Below, piece after piece: positions 1 through 6,340 of a stretch of 8,860 nt of DNA. A program made the translations under genes and the position numbers. Source of the DNA: Myxococcales bacterium UBA5297. Its GTDB lineage: Bacteria; Myxococcota; Myxococcia; Myxococcales; UBA5297. The notes below the pieces were generated by a model. That model was not told where the DNA came from. It ran no database searches and saw only the letters and a program-made list of their open reading frames with translations. How positions within the stretch are numbered: the stretch's first letter is position 1; each line of letters begins with the position of its first letter. The stretch covers positions 56,613 to 65,472 of the forward strand of contig DHSB01000012.1 of assembly GCA_002408385.1 (NCBI GenBank), in the 5' to 3' direction.

Positions 1-627
1 GGAGACGAGCTCGAGCGCGGCGATGAGCTCGCCGGAACTCTCGACGAGGGTGGTGAGCGCCTGCCGGACGAATTGAGAGGCGACGACGCGCCCGGCTGGC
101 GCGAGCGCGCGCAAGGCCTGCTCGATCTCGGGGATCTGGCGCTGAAGCTCGGCCGAGACCCCCCGCACCGCGCCCTCGCCGAGGACCCGCGCCCGGTAGC
201 CCTGCTCGCCGGGCTCGTGCTCGGCGCGGCGCTCACTGAGCAGTTGGTCGAGCTCGGCGCGAACCTCGTCGACCATCTGCACCACCCTCGCCTGCAGCTC
301 GGGCGTCGCGGCCTTCAGCTCGCCGACCAGGCCCCGGACGAGCCCCTCGGCGAGGTGCTGGGCGAGAACCCCGCGCTCGCCCGCCTCGAAGCTCTTCGCC
401 GCCTCGCCGACCAGGCGGTCGAACACCAGCACGAGGTTGACGAGGAGGTGCTCGACCTCCTCGGACCGCAGCGCGGGGACAGAGGCCTGGACCTGTTCGG
501 AGAGGCCTGCCACGACGCTCTGGGCGGCGACCCTCGCGCGGTCACCGGGCGGGCGGGGCTCGACCATGCGATCGAGCAGCCGGTTCAGGTTGCGGAAAAA
601 CTCGGTCGGATGGCGCCCGCTCGGCAT
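1..627 (-). CDS. Unrecognised helical, probably cytoplasmic protein (partial, 3' end beyond window)
   Basis: The first 209 residues are visible and the frame stays open to the window edge. The start at 627 has a strong ribosome-binding site, GGGAGG (637-632), four bases ahead of the ATG. I do not recognise the family. There is no signal peptide or membrane segment. The protein is rich in Glu, Arg, Ala, Leu and Val and looks almost wholly alpha-helical, with amphipathic stretches around residues 55-80, 90-130 and 145-175. The motif RG[V/L]xxEL occurs at about residues 98-104 (RGLVGEL) and 155-161 (RGVSAEL). The same motif occurs in the repeats of the divergently transcribed lipoprotein (839-1879), which suggests a common origin or a shared role. 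Function is unknown. Confidence is good that it is a gene and low on what it does. Confidence 0.8.
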   Translation of the reverse strand, partial: MPSGRHPTEFFRNLNRLLDRMVEPRPPGDRARVAAQSVVAGLSEQVQASVPALRSEEVEHLLVNLVLVFDRLVGEAAKSFEAGERGVLAQHLAEGLVRGLVGELKAATPELQARVVQMVDEVRAELDQLLSERRAEHEPGEQGYRARVLGEGAVRGVSAELQRQIPEIEQALRALAPAGRVVASQFVRQALTTLVESSGELIAALELVS

Positions 628-838
628 GAAACCTCCCTCGGAGACGGCCGGCGGGCAACTGACAGACTGCGGCGCGACCCTCCCGGCCGGCGAGCCCCTT
701 CTCGAAATCTCTGGCTGCACCGCGCGCCAGCCAAGCAACCGCCCGCGCCGCCAGGGCGCAGACCGAGACCGCCCGTTCCAAGAGCGGTTGCTTGCAGAGC
801 CCTCGAGCACATCCCAACCTTGGCGCGAAAGCCGGACC
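628..838. promoter_or_regulatory. Divergent intergenic region with 11-bp inverted repeat
   Basis: This 211-bp spacer separates two divergent genes and must hold both promoters, although no convincing -35/-10 pair can be read in such GC-rich DNA. It contains a perfect 11-bp inverted repeat, CAAGCAACCGC (732-742) and GCGGTTGCTTG (784-794), with 41 bases between the arms. A smaller pair, GGGCG (754-758) and CGCCC (770-774), lies inside. It could be a two-site operator or a structured leader for the lipoprotein gene, whose start is 44 bases further on. Regulatory function is inferred only from symmetry and position. Confidence 0.45.
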
Positions 839-1879
839 ATGCGCGCTCGCCCGACCATCGCCCTGCTCTGCCTGGCCGCTGTGCCCGCCTGCCGCCTCTT
901 CGTCCAGCCCACGAGCGAGCGGGCTACGCGCGGCGCCGTCACGGTGATCCAGGAGCAAGCACCCGAAGGCGAAGTCGGCAGGCAACTGGCGCGAAACAGC
1001 GCCATCGGCTTCATCGACGGCCTCGCCCAGCCCGAGCAGCTCCGACAGCTCCGGCTGGTGATGGGGGTCGCGGGCGCCGGCGTGCTCGAAGGCGCCTCCT
1101 CGCCCACCGGCGCTCTCGACGACCCTCTCGCCTGCCCTCAGGGGTCGACCGCGCCCACCCGCCCGCTGCTCGAGCTGTGTGCAGCCCGGTCCACCGAGGA
1201 GACTCCCATCCAAGGCCTCTCCGAGCAGGCCGCCGAGGTCTTCGTCGAAACCTTCGCGCGAAAGCTCATCGCCCAGCTCGGCAAGAACGGTCAGGGGCCG
1301 CTCGCCGACAGCATCTCGGCGACCGGCGAGCGCCTCTCGAGCTCGGCCGCCAGGGGCGTGCGGTCGGAGCTCGGGAACCTCTTCCCCGAGTGCAAGGGTG
1401 CGAATCGGCCAGGGTGCATCGAGCAGCGCCTCGAGACGCTCGGCCGGGCCGCCTCGAGCGGCGTCGCCCGGGGCCTGGGCGAGAGCTTTCGGGAAGGCGA
1501 CGACTCGAGGGCCGATCCGCTCATGCAGGCGCTCGTCGCGGCCTTTGCCCGCGAGCTCGTCGTCCAGCTCGGCCCAAAGGGAGAGGGACCGCTCGGCAAG
1601 AGCCTGGCCGCGACAGGCGAGAAGCTGGCCGCCTCCACCATGCGCGGTCTGCGCGCCGAGCTCGCTCCCCAATGCCAGGGCGACGACGCACGGTGCTTCG
1701 AGCGCCGCCTCCAGTCCTTGGGACGAGCGACCTCGACCGGCGTTGCCGAAGGGCTCTCGGCCTCGTTCGGCTGGCTGCCGGTGCTCCTCGGCTTCGTCGC
1801 CGGGCTCGTCGCCGCGGCGGCGGTCGCGCTCATCGCCTCGCGCGTGGGCTCCAGGCGCGCCCGCCCAGAGCCGCTGTGA
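839..1879 (+). CDS. Lipoprotein with two internal repeats and a C-terminal membrane helix
   Basis: A 346-residue protein of no family I recognise. The ATG at 839 is chosen because a clean lipoprotein signal follows: MRAR, a hydrophobic stretch, then the lipobox VPAC with Cys18. The ribosome-binding site is weak. Residues 131-217 and 228-310 are two copies of one repeat. Each has FAR[K/E]L[I/V]xQLG, then GxGPL, SxxATGE[R/K]L, RG[V/L]RxEL, a Cys pair (C185/C193 and C279/C286), [S/T]LGRA[A/T]S[S/T]GVAxGL, and a final SF. The paired cysteines suggest disulfides in the periplasm; another pair is C99/C114. Residues 311-335 form a strong membrane helix followed by an Arg-rich tail, the usual cytoplasmic-side signal. 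The product may therefore be anchored at both ends. It is divergent from the gene at 1-627, which shares the RG[V/L]xxEL motif. Confidence 0.82.
   Translation: MRARPTIALLCLAAVPACRLFVQPTSERATRGAVTVIQEQAPEGEVGRQLARNSAIGFIDGLAQPEQLRQLRLVMGVAGAGVLEGASSPTGALDDPLACPQGSTAPTRPLLELCAARSTEETPIQGLSEQAAEVFVETFARKLIAQLGKNGQGPLADSISATGERLSSSAARGVRSELGNLFPECKGANRPGCIEQRLETLGRAASSGVARGLGESFREGDDSRADPLMQALVAAFARELVVQLGPKGEGPLGKSLAATGEKLAASTMRGLRAELAPQCQGDDARCFERRLQSLGRATSTGVAEGLSASFGWLPVLLGFVAGLVAAAAVALIASRVGSRRARPEPL
1229..1768 (+). repeat. Two tandem ~85-residue protein repeats within the lipoprotein gene
   Basis: Bases 1229-1489 and 1520-1768 encode two copies of the same segment, 87 and 83 residues long, separated by a 10-residue acidic linker. 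They match along their whole length, including the Cys pair and the final GLxxSF. They differ at many positions, so this is an old internal duplication and not a recent DNA repeat. Confidence 0.8.
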
Positions 1880-1952
1880 GTCGGCAAGTCCCGCCGACGG
1901 CTCGAGGTGCCCGACCGAATCAAAGCTCGCCCGAGCCGGACCCGGCCTATCG

Positions 1953-1973
1953 AAGGCACCAAGCCTTTTATTC
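1953..1973 (+). terminator. Candidate intrinsic terminator of the lipoprotein gene
   Basis: The stem AAGGC (1953-1957) and GCCTT (1963-1967) encloses a five-base loop, and TTATT follows (1968-1972). It lies 74 bases after the stop at 1879. The stem is short, but the T-rich tail is unusual in this GC-rich DNA. A second hairpin right after the stop, GTCGGC (1880-1885) with GCCGAC (1893-1898), has no T tract and may only add structure. Confidence 0.5.
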
Positions 1974-2065
1974 GGCCTCCCGGCCTCGCATGTCCCGTCG
2001 AATCCACACCGCAGGCTGACCGGTCGGATGAAGTGCGCCGACGCCAGGGTCGGCCCTCCGAGAAG

Positions 2066-2083
2066 ACGCGTCCGAAGGCGCGT
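2066..2083 (-). terminator. UUCG-loop hairpin downstream of the membrane-protein gene
   Basis: Read on the minus strand, ACGCGCC and GACGCGT pair with one mismatch around a TTCG loop closed by C-G, the very stable UUCG tetraloop type. The hairpin begins 35 bases past the stop at 2119 and is followed by CTTCTC, not a true T run. It is a plausible terminator or 3'-end structure for the minus-strand gene. Confidence 0.4.
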
Positions 2084-2118
2084 GGGCCACCCGATGCCCA
2101 ACCGACTACCGACGGGCT

Positions 2119-3276
2119 CTAGAACAGCCGCTGCCCCAGAAACGAGTTGGCGAAATCCTGAAAGAGCTTCACCAACGGGATCTCCGCCAGGAGCAGCACG
2201 AGGTAAGGCGCGAGCACGGCGCCGACGGTGACCACGACCACGTCGCGGTTGATCGGCACGATGCGCATCTGCCGCACGACGTCGCAGGAATTCGCCAGGT
2301 CGGCCAAGGACTGGAGGTCGGGCGTCCCGAGCAGCTCCTCCCGGTTCCCGCGCCCCAGCCAGCGGCCCTGGAAGCGCGCCGTGTAGTCGCCAGCAAGCTC
2401 GTCGTAGGCCCGCACCCCGGCGAACCGGGCACCGAAGAGGGGCCGGGCGAAGAGCAGGAGCGGTCCGAGCGCGACCACCAGACCTAGCAGGATGAGGCTG
2501 AGCATCCGCACCGCGAACGCCGTGAGATCGAACGTCTGTTCCTCGAAGCCGAAGGCCGAGCCCGCGGCGAGCACCGCGCTGACACCGAAGAGGACATACG
2601 CGAAGCCGACCGGCGGCTCGGCCAGGAACCCGAGCCCGCCGCGCCTGTCGGGATGGGAAGGGATCGGCTCGAATTCGAGCCGGGAGAGCCCGACGAGCAG
2701 CAGCGACCAGATCACCCAGCGCCACCCCCAGCGCAGGCTCAGGAACTGAAAGACCGGCACCGCGACGGCGCCGTACCAGAGCAAGACGGGAGTCAGGTCG
2801 GGCCGTACCGACCTCCCGCCACCGAGCGGGAGCAGCTCGACGCCGCTGAAGGCCAGCGTCACGAAGACCGCGACGATCGCCAGCAGGAGGAGCTCGGGCA
2901 CGAGCGCGTCGCGCAGCGCCGTCGCCCGCTGCAACTGCCGACAGAACCGCTCGCTGGAGGAAGGGTGCACGAAGCCCTCGAGGCGCTCGATGCACCGCCG
3001 GGTCCGGAAGTGGAGCGACCGCTCGGCCAGGAAGAACGCGGGGATGGTCACCAGCAAGCGCACGTGAACCGACGGCGCCTGCGCGACCAGCGGCCACCTT
3101 CCCGAGACGAGCCGGTCGACGACCGAGATCAGCGTCAACCCGAGCCAGGGCACGAACCCGAAGACGAGTGAAAGGCGCGCAGCGTCCCGGCCGTCATCCT
3201 TGACGAGGCCCAAGCGCCGGGTCAGCGCGTGGAAGGGTCCTCCTGGGACGAGAAAGAAGGGCGGTGCGCGGCCCAT
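2119..3276 (-). CDS. Uncharacterised multi-pass membrane protein (~8 helices)
   Basis: A 385-residue inner-membrane protein of unknown function. Start 3276 is preceded by GAGG six bases upstream. Upstream of it the open frame becomes Arg/Pro-rich and not protein-like. Hydrophobic segments lie at about residues 35-54, 71-89, 124-146, 161-181, 186-203, 223-244, 255-281 and 345-371. A short HPDRRGGLGFL motif (208-218) sits in the loop between helices 5 and 6. I recall similar D-R-x-G-G-L-G-F motifs in unannotated bacterial membrane proteins, but cannot name a family. The long loop at 282-344 is polar, with YDELAGDYTARFQGRW and a leucine-rich stretch, and probably lies in the cytoplasm. No transporter, kinase or protease signature is visible. 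The gene is divergent from the barrel gene at 3512 and convergent with the lipoprotein gene. Confidence 0.82.
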   Translation of the reverse strand: MGRAPPFFLVPGGPFHALTRRLGLVKDDGRDAARLSLVFGFVPWLGLTLISVVDRLVSGRWPLVAQAPSVHVRLLVTIPAFFLAERSLHFRTRRCIERLEGFVHPSSSERFCRQLQRATALRDALVPELLLLAIVAVFVTLAFSGVELLPLGGGRSVRPDLTPVLLWYGAVAVPVFQFLSLRWGWRWVIWSLLLVGLSRLEFEPIPSHPDRRGGLGFLAEPPVGFAYVLFGVSAVLAAGSAFGFEEQTFDLTAFAVRMLSLILLGLVVALGPLLLFARPLFGARFAGVRAYDELAGDYTARFQGRWLGRGNREELLGTPDLQSLADLANSCDVVRQMRIVPINRDVVVVTVGAVLAPYLVLLLAEIPLVKLFQDFANSFLGQRLF

Positions 3277-3511
3277 GCTCGGCCTCGATCGTGGCGTCGG
3301 GACTCGGGCGCCCGTTACAGGACGACGGTGGGAGAGACGGCCGAGTTGAGGGTGAGGACCATCGGCCTTCCCGACAACCAGCCCCCGGCCTGGGCGGCGA
3401 GGAGCCGAGGCACCCGGCCTTCCCTCTCTTCTGCTCTCCACTTCCTCGCGGAGGCCTTCGCCGGCCTCGCTGCCTAGCTTGAGCGGTGGACAACGGGCCT
3501 CGGGAGGGCGC
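3277..3511. promoter_or_regulatory. Divergent intergenic region
   Basis: This 235-bp spacer between two divergent starts must carry both promoters. I can read no clear promoter boxes. A hairpin, GAGGCC (3451-3456) with GGCCTC (3463-3468) and a six-base loop, lies 43 bases before the barrel gene start and could be part of its leader. Confidence 0.35.
3502..3507 (+). promoter_or_regulatory. Ribosome-binding site that selects a GTG start
   Basis: GGGAGG lies four bases before GTG at 3512. It favours that codon over the in-frame TTG at 3479, which has no comparable site and would add eleven polar residues ahead of the signal peptide. Confidence 0.65.
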
Positions 3512-4456
3512 GTGCGCTTCGAATCGCGGCTACTCCTCGGTCTGCTCACGGCGGCGACCGCCTTCGCGCCCACGGCGGCCGGGGCACAGGGGCAAGACCT
3601 CGGGCACAAGACGCTCGGCACCATCGGCCTGCTCGCCGGGGCCCAGCCGCAGCCGGGCGTCTACGCCTCGACTCGCTTGGTCTACTACGCGGCCAACGAG
3701 CTGGTGGACCGCGACGGGCGCTCACTTCCGGTCGGGCTGGACATCGACTCCTGGGCCGACGCCATCGGCCTTGGCGCCACCTTCGCGGTCAAGCCGCTCG
3801 CGGCCACCTGGAGCGTCTCGCTCGGCATCCCGCTCCTCTACTCGCGCTTCTCCACCGAGCAGCCGCAGGCGAGCCTCGACCGCTTCGGCATCGCCGACCT
3901 CTACCTCACCCCCGCCTTCCTCGGCTGGCGGCTGCCGCACGTCGACCTCGTGACCGGCTACGCCCTCTACGCTCCGACCGGCCGGTTCGAGCCCGGCGGG
4001 AGCGAGAACGTGGGCCGCGGGCACTGGACGCACCAGTTCTCCCTGGGAGGCACCGCCTACTTCGACCGCGCCCGCGCCTGGCACCTCTCGGCCTTGGGCA
4101 GCTACGACCTGAACCTGCGCAAACGCGGCGTCGACATCACCCGCGGCGACACCGTCCAGGTCCAGGGAGGGCTCGGCGGGCGGCTGGGCGGCATCGTGAC
4201 GCTCGGGCTCGTCGGCTACGGGCTCTGGCAGGTGAGCGACGACAGCGGCACAGACCTGCCGCCGGTGCTCCTCGGCGCGCGCGATCGCGCCTTCGGCCTG
4301 GGCGCCGAGATCTCGGTCCTCATCCCGCCCATCCGCAGCCAGGTCACGCTGCGCTACACGCATGACCTGAGCGTGCGCTCGCGCCCCCTGGGCCAGCTCT
4401 TCTTCGCCGGGCTCTCCTTCGCCGCCTGGCGCCCGAAGCCCGCCGCCCCGCCCTGA
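3512..4456 (+). CDS. SphA/MetA-type outer-membrane beta-barrel (phenol degradation family)
   Basis: A 314-residue exported protein starting at GTG 3512. The signal peptide (residues 1-25) ends in AGA before Gln26. The mature part matches my recollection of the 'MetA-pathway of phenol degradation' outer-membrane family (Pfam PF13557, COG4313). Its hallmarks in order are GAQPQPGVY (43-51), GIADLYLTP (126-134), GYALYAPTGRF (149-159), ENVGRGHWTHQ (165-175), SDDSGTDLPP (242-251) and RAFGLGAEI (259-267). The last strand (LFFAGLSFAAW) is followed by a short proline-rich tail. Family members are thought to form channels for hydrophobic compounds, but this is seldom tested. No aromatic-degradation enzyme lies nearby, so the substrate is unknown and the family name should not be read as function. 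Length is normal for the family. Confidence 0.88.
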   Translation: MRFESRLLLGLLTAATAFAPTAAGAQGQDLGHKTLGTIGLLAGAQPQPGVYASTRLVYYAANELVDRDGRSLPVGLDIDSWADAIGLGATFAVKPLAATWSVSLGIPLLYSRFSTEQPQASLDRFGIADLYLTPAFLGWRLPHVDLVTGYALYAPTGRFEPGGSENVGRGHWTHQFSLGGTAYFDRARAWHLSALGSYDLNLRKRGVDITRGDTVQVQGGLGGRLGGIVTLGLVGYGLWQVSDDSGTDLPPVLLGARDRAFGLGAEISVLIPPIRSQVTLRYTHDLSVRSRPLGQLFFAGLSFAAWRPKPAAPP

Positions 4457-4489
4457 CGCCCGGCCCGAGCCGCGATCCCGGTCGTCGGT

Positions 4490-4532
4490 GCCCCGAGCTC
4501 GGGGCCCGGCGCCAATGCGAACGCTTTCGCAT
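4490..4532. promoter_or_regulatory. Two adjacent palindromes (terminator or operator)
   Basis: A 16-bp perfect palindrome, GCCCCGAGCTCGGGGC (4490-4505), is followed ten bases later by ATGCGAA (4515-4521) and TTCGCAT (4526-4532), a 7-bp stem with a four-base loop. They lie 34 bases after the stop at 4456 and about 106 bases before the start at 4638. There is no T tract, so they could equally be a 3'-end structure of the upstream gene or binding sites for a regulator of the downstream one. The second resembles the general layout of helix-turn-helix operators, but no regulator can be named. Confidence 0.45.
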
Positions 4533-4637
4533 CCGGGCGGGCTACCGCCGGCACGGTTCATCGTCAAGCTTGCGGCACACGAGCCTGTGCCCCGCGGTGG
4601 GCGCGAGCGCGCGGGCGAACCGGCAGGGAGGTCTTCG

Positions 4638-5318
4638 ATGGGTCACCTGAAGTCGTTGCTGATCGCGTGCGCAATCACCGCGCTCTTGCCCGGTGTGGCG
4701 CTGGCGCAACTCCCGCCGCCCGAAAACGAGCGCGGCGTCGCCTTCGAGTTCGCGGCCACCGGCTCCTTCCCGCTGGGGGCAACCGAGAACCGCTTCAACC
4801 CCGGCGCGGGCTTTCTCATCGGCGTGGGCTACGATTTCTCGAAGACCTTTGGCCTGCTCGGCGAGTACTCGCTGACCTGGTTCGACGTCAAATCGAGCGT
4901 CTTGCCTCAGGCCGATATCAACGGCAATCAGCTCATCCAGTCGGGCACCGCGCAGGGACTGCTCAATCTGGTCAACACCGAGAGCGCGGGCTTCTACCTC
5001 ATCGCCGGTGGCGGCCTCTACTTCAGGCGTGTGGAGATAACCCGCTTCGAGGGCACGTCGGTCGGCACCTTCTGCGACCCGTGGCTGCTCGTCTGCTACC
5101 CGACAGCAGTGCCGGTCGAAGACGTGCTCGGCTCGGTCACAGCCACCGACTTCGGGGTCAACGCCGGACTGGGCGGCTTCCTGCGGCTGGGACCCTACGT
5201 CAAGCTCTTCCTCGAGGCGCGCTACCACTTCATCTGGGGCGACGAGATCAACACCCCCTCGGGGCCGCGCGACTCGAACGCCCAGTTTTTGCCGATCAAC
5301 TTCGGGATCCGCATCTGA
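4638..5318 (+). CDS. Outer-membrane beta-barrel protein (226 aa)
   Basis: ATG 4638 has GGGAGG (4626-4631) six bases upstream. Starting at 4488 would add about 50 residues that do not look like a signal peptide. Residues 1-23 are a signal peptide ending in ALA before Gln24. The mature protein alternates polar and hydrophobic residues in strand-like segments rich in Gly and aromatics, such as GAGFLIGVGYDF (56-67), FYLIAGGGLYFRRVEI (119-134) and YVKLFLEARYHFIW (187-200). This is typical of small eight-stranded barrels of the OMP_b-brl type (PF13505). C146 and C153 lie in a probable surface loop and could form a disulfide. The protein ends in Ile, not the usual Phe, which is a slightly weak barrel-assembly signal. 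No enzymatic or ligand-specific motif is visible. Confidence 0.85.
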   Translation: MGHLKSLLIACAITALLPGVALAQLPPPENERGVAFEFAATGSFPLGATENRFNPGAGFLIGVGYDFSKTFGLLGEYSLTWFDVKSSVLPQADINGNQLIQSGTAQGLLNLVNTESAGFYLIAGGGLYFRRVEITRFEGTSVGTFCDPWLLVCYPTAVPVEDVLGSVTATDFGVNAGLGGFLRLGPYVKLFLEARYHFIWGDEINTPSGPRDSNAQFLPINFGIRI

Positions 5319-5356
5319 CCCCCGAACCCCGGAGCAGTCTCCCGCAGGCGTTCCCT

Positions 5357-5404
5357 GTTCACCCTGAGCGTCGCTCCCGCCGCACTCGCGACGGGAGCGC
5401 GCTC
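5357..5404. repeat. REP-like intergenic element, copy A
   Basis: The stretch begins with TTCACCCTGAGCG (5358-5370) and forms a stem-loop. GAGCG (5366-5370) and GCTCCCG (5373-5379) pair with CGGGAGC (5392-5398) and CGCTC (5400-5404), giving 12 base pairs broken by one small internal loop. Its 18-base head (5357-5374) matches 15 of 18 bases of 8827-8844. It lies between convergent genes, as such elements often do. Confidence 0.5.
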
Positions 5405-5432
5405 CAAGGGTTCTCGACCGCTGCTCGGGCTC

Positions 5433-5451
5433 AACCGCCTCGTCGGTTTTT
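5433..5451 (+). terminator. Intrinsic terminator of the 226-aa barrel gene
   Basis: AACCG (5433-5437) pairs with CGGTT (5444-5448) around a six-base loop and runs into five T residues in all (5447-5451). It lies 115 bases after the stop at 5318 and 15 bases before the end of the convergent gene. The T run is the longest in this spacer. Confidence 0.55.
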
Positions 5452-5465
5452 CGGGCGGAGCTTGG

Positions 5466-6020
5466 CTAGAACCTGGCCCCGGCGTGGATACCGAGCTCGG
5501 CCCAGTCCTCGTCGAAGTCGATGGCCTCGAACGCGGTGTTGAGGAAGATGCGGTTCCAGTCGAGGTGGGCGCCGAGCACAAGCGAGCTCGTCGAGAACAG
5601 GTCGAGGCTGACGCCGGCCCTGGCCGTGACCCCCTGACGGAACCGGTCGCCTCCCTGCTCAGGCTCCACCCTCACCTCGCCATAGCCGACGTGCCCGTAG
5701 AGGCCCGGCGAGAGGACGTCGCCGACGGCAATCCGGATGCCACCGAAGCCCTGGTAGACCGTCGACGGCGGCGTGTCCGTGGTGAAGGTCGCGTACGCGG
5801 CGCCGCCCTCAATCGAAAACTTCACCCCTTCGCCGAAGGTGTAGCCGACGCGGGCGCCCGCCGAATAGCGGTCCGGGATGTCCGGCAGCACGTCGGGGAA
5901 GCCGTCGTCGAGATACGAAGGGCTGCTCAGCTCGCCGACGATGTAGACCTGGGCGCCGGCCGCCGTGGGAACGGAGGCGAGGACCAGCGCGGCGAGAATC
6001 GGAATTGCTCTTCGGAGCAT
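5466..6020 (-). CDS. Small outer-membrane beta-barrel protein (184 aa)
   Basis: ATG 6020 has AAGGAG (6035-6030) nine bases upstream. The frame stays open to 6524, but the extra part is Arg/Pro/Gly-rich and not protein-like. Residues 1-23 form a signal peptide ending in AGA before Gln24. The mature part shows strand-like segments: YSAGARVGYTF (52-62), VKFSIEGGAAYATF (66-79), GFGGIRIAV (91-99), LYGHVGYGEVRVEP (107-120), VTARAGVSLDLF (131-142) and LVLGAHLDWNRIFL (147-160). It ends in GIHAGARF with a terminal Phe, the classic barrel-assembly signal. About eight strands fit this length. It has the same general plan as the next minus-strand gene (6553-7131), including an acidic, aromatic segment before the last strand, so the two may be distant paralogues. 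Function is unknown. Confidence 0.83.
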   Translation of the reverse strand: MLRRAIPILAALVLASVPTAAGAQVYIVGELSSPSYLDDGFPDVLPDIPDRYSAGARVGYTFGEGVKFSIEGGAAYATFTTDTPPSTVYQGFGGIRIAVGDVLSPGLYGHVGYGEVRVEPEQGGDRFRQGVTARAGVSLDLFSTSSLVLGAHLDWNRIFLNTAFEAIDFDEDWAELGIHAGARF

Positions 6021-6036
6021 GCAAGAGGCTCCTTGC
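6021..6036 (-). promoter_or_regulatory. Hairpin overlapping the ribosome-binding site
   Basis: On the minus strand the 16 bases just before the ATG read GCAAGGAGCCTCTTGC, whose ends (GCAAG and CTTGC) pair. The ribosome-binding site AAGGAG lies half in the stem and half in the loop, so folding could limit translation of the barrel gene. Confidence 0.35.
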
Positions 6037-6340
6037 GGCGTGCGGCTGCACGCCCACGGCCTGCGAGGCCACTCACGCAGCGCCTTGCGGCACCTGCGGA
6101 CGCCGGCTCCAGCCGGTCCACCCAAGACGTTAGCCATCTGACCGAACCTCGCCACCGCGGAGGCCTGTCCGCACGAGGAGGATGCGGCCTCGCGCCCGCG
6201 CAGGCCCGTCGGTGGGCCCAGCCTCGAGCCGGCCTTCGGCTGGCGGTCAGGGCTGGAGAGCGCGCGGCCGCCAGCAGGGAGCTCGGCTCCGGGCGGCCGC
6301 GATGCGCGAAGGGCGCGCGGCGAGAATCGCCTGAGCCCGA

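Noticed and set aside
1880..1898. Six-bp hairpin directly after the lipoprotein stop
   Set aside because: No T tract follows. The hairpin at 1953-1973 is a better terminator candidate, so this one is only mentioned there.
73..2019. Plus-strand open frame of 648 codons
   Set aside because: It runs antisense to the clearly better minus-strand gene at 1-627 and out of frame with the lipoprotein gene. Composition is biased, with no ribosome-binding site or motif.
542..3097. Very long minus-strand open frame (851 codons) across the lipoprotein and membrane-protein genes
   Set aside because: Its translation is low-complexity (Arg, Ala, Gly, Pro), with no start signal or domain. It lies antisense to 839-1879 and in another frame of 2119-3276. 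Long false frames are expected at this GC content.
3479..3511. Upstream TTG start for the SphA-type barrel
   Set aside because: It lacks a ribosome-binding site and would put eleven polar residues ahead of the signal peptide; GTG 3512 is better.
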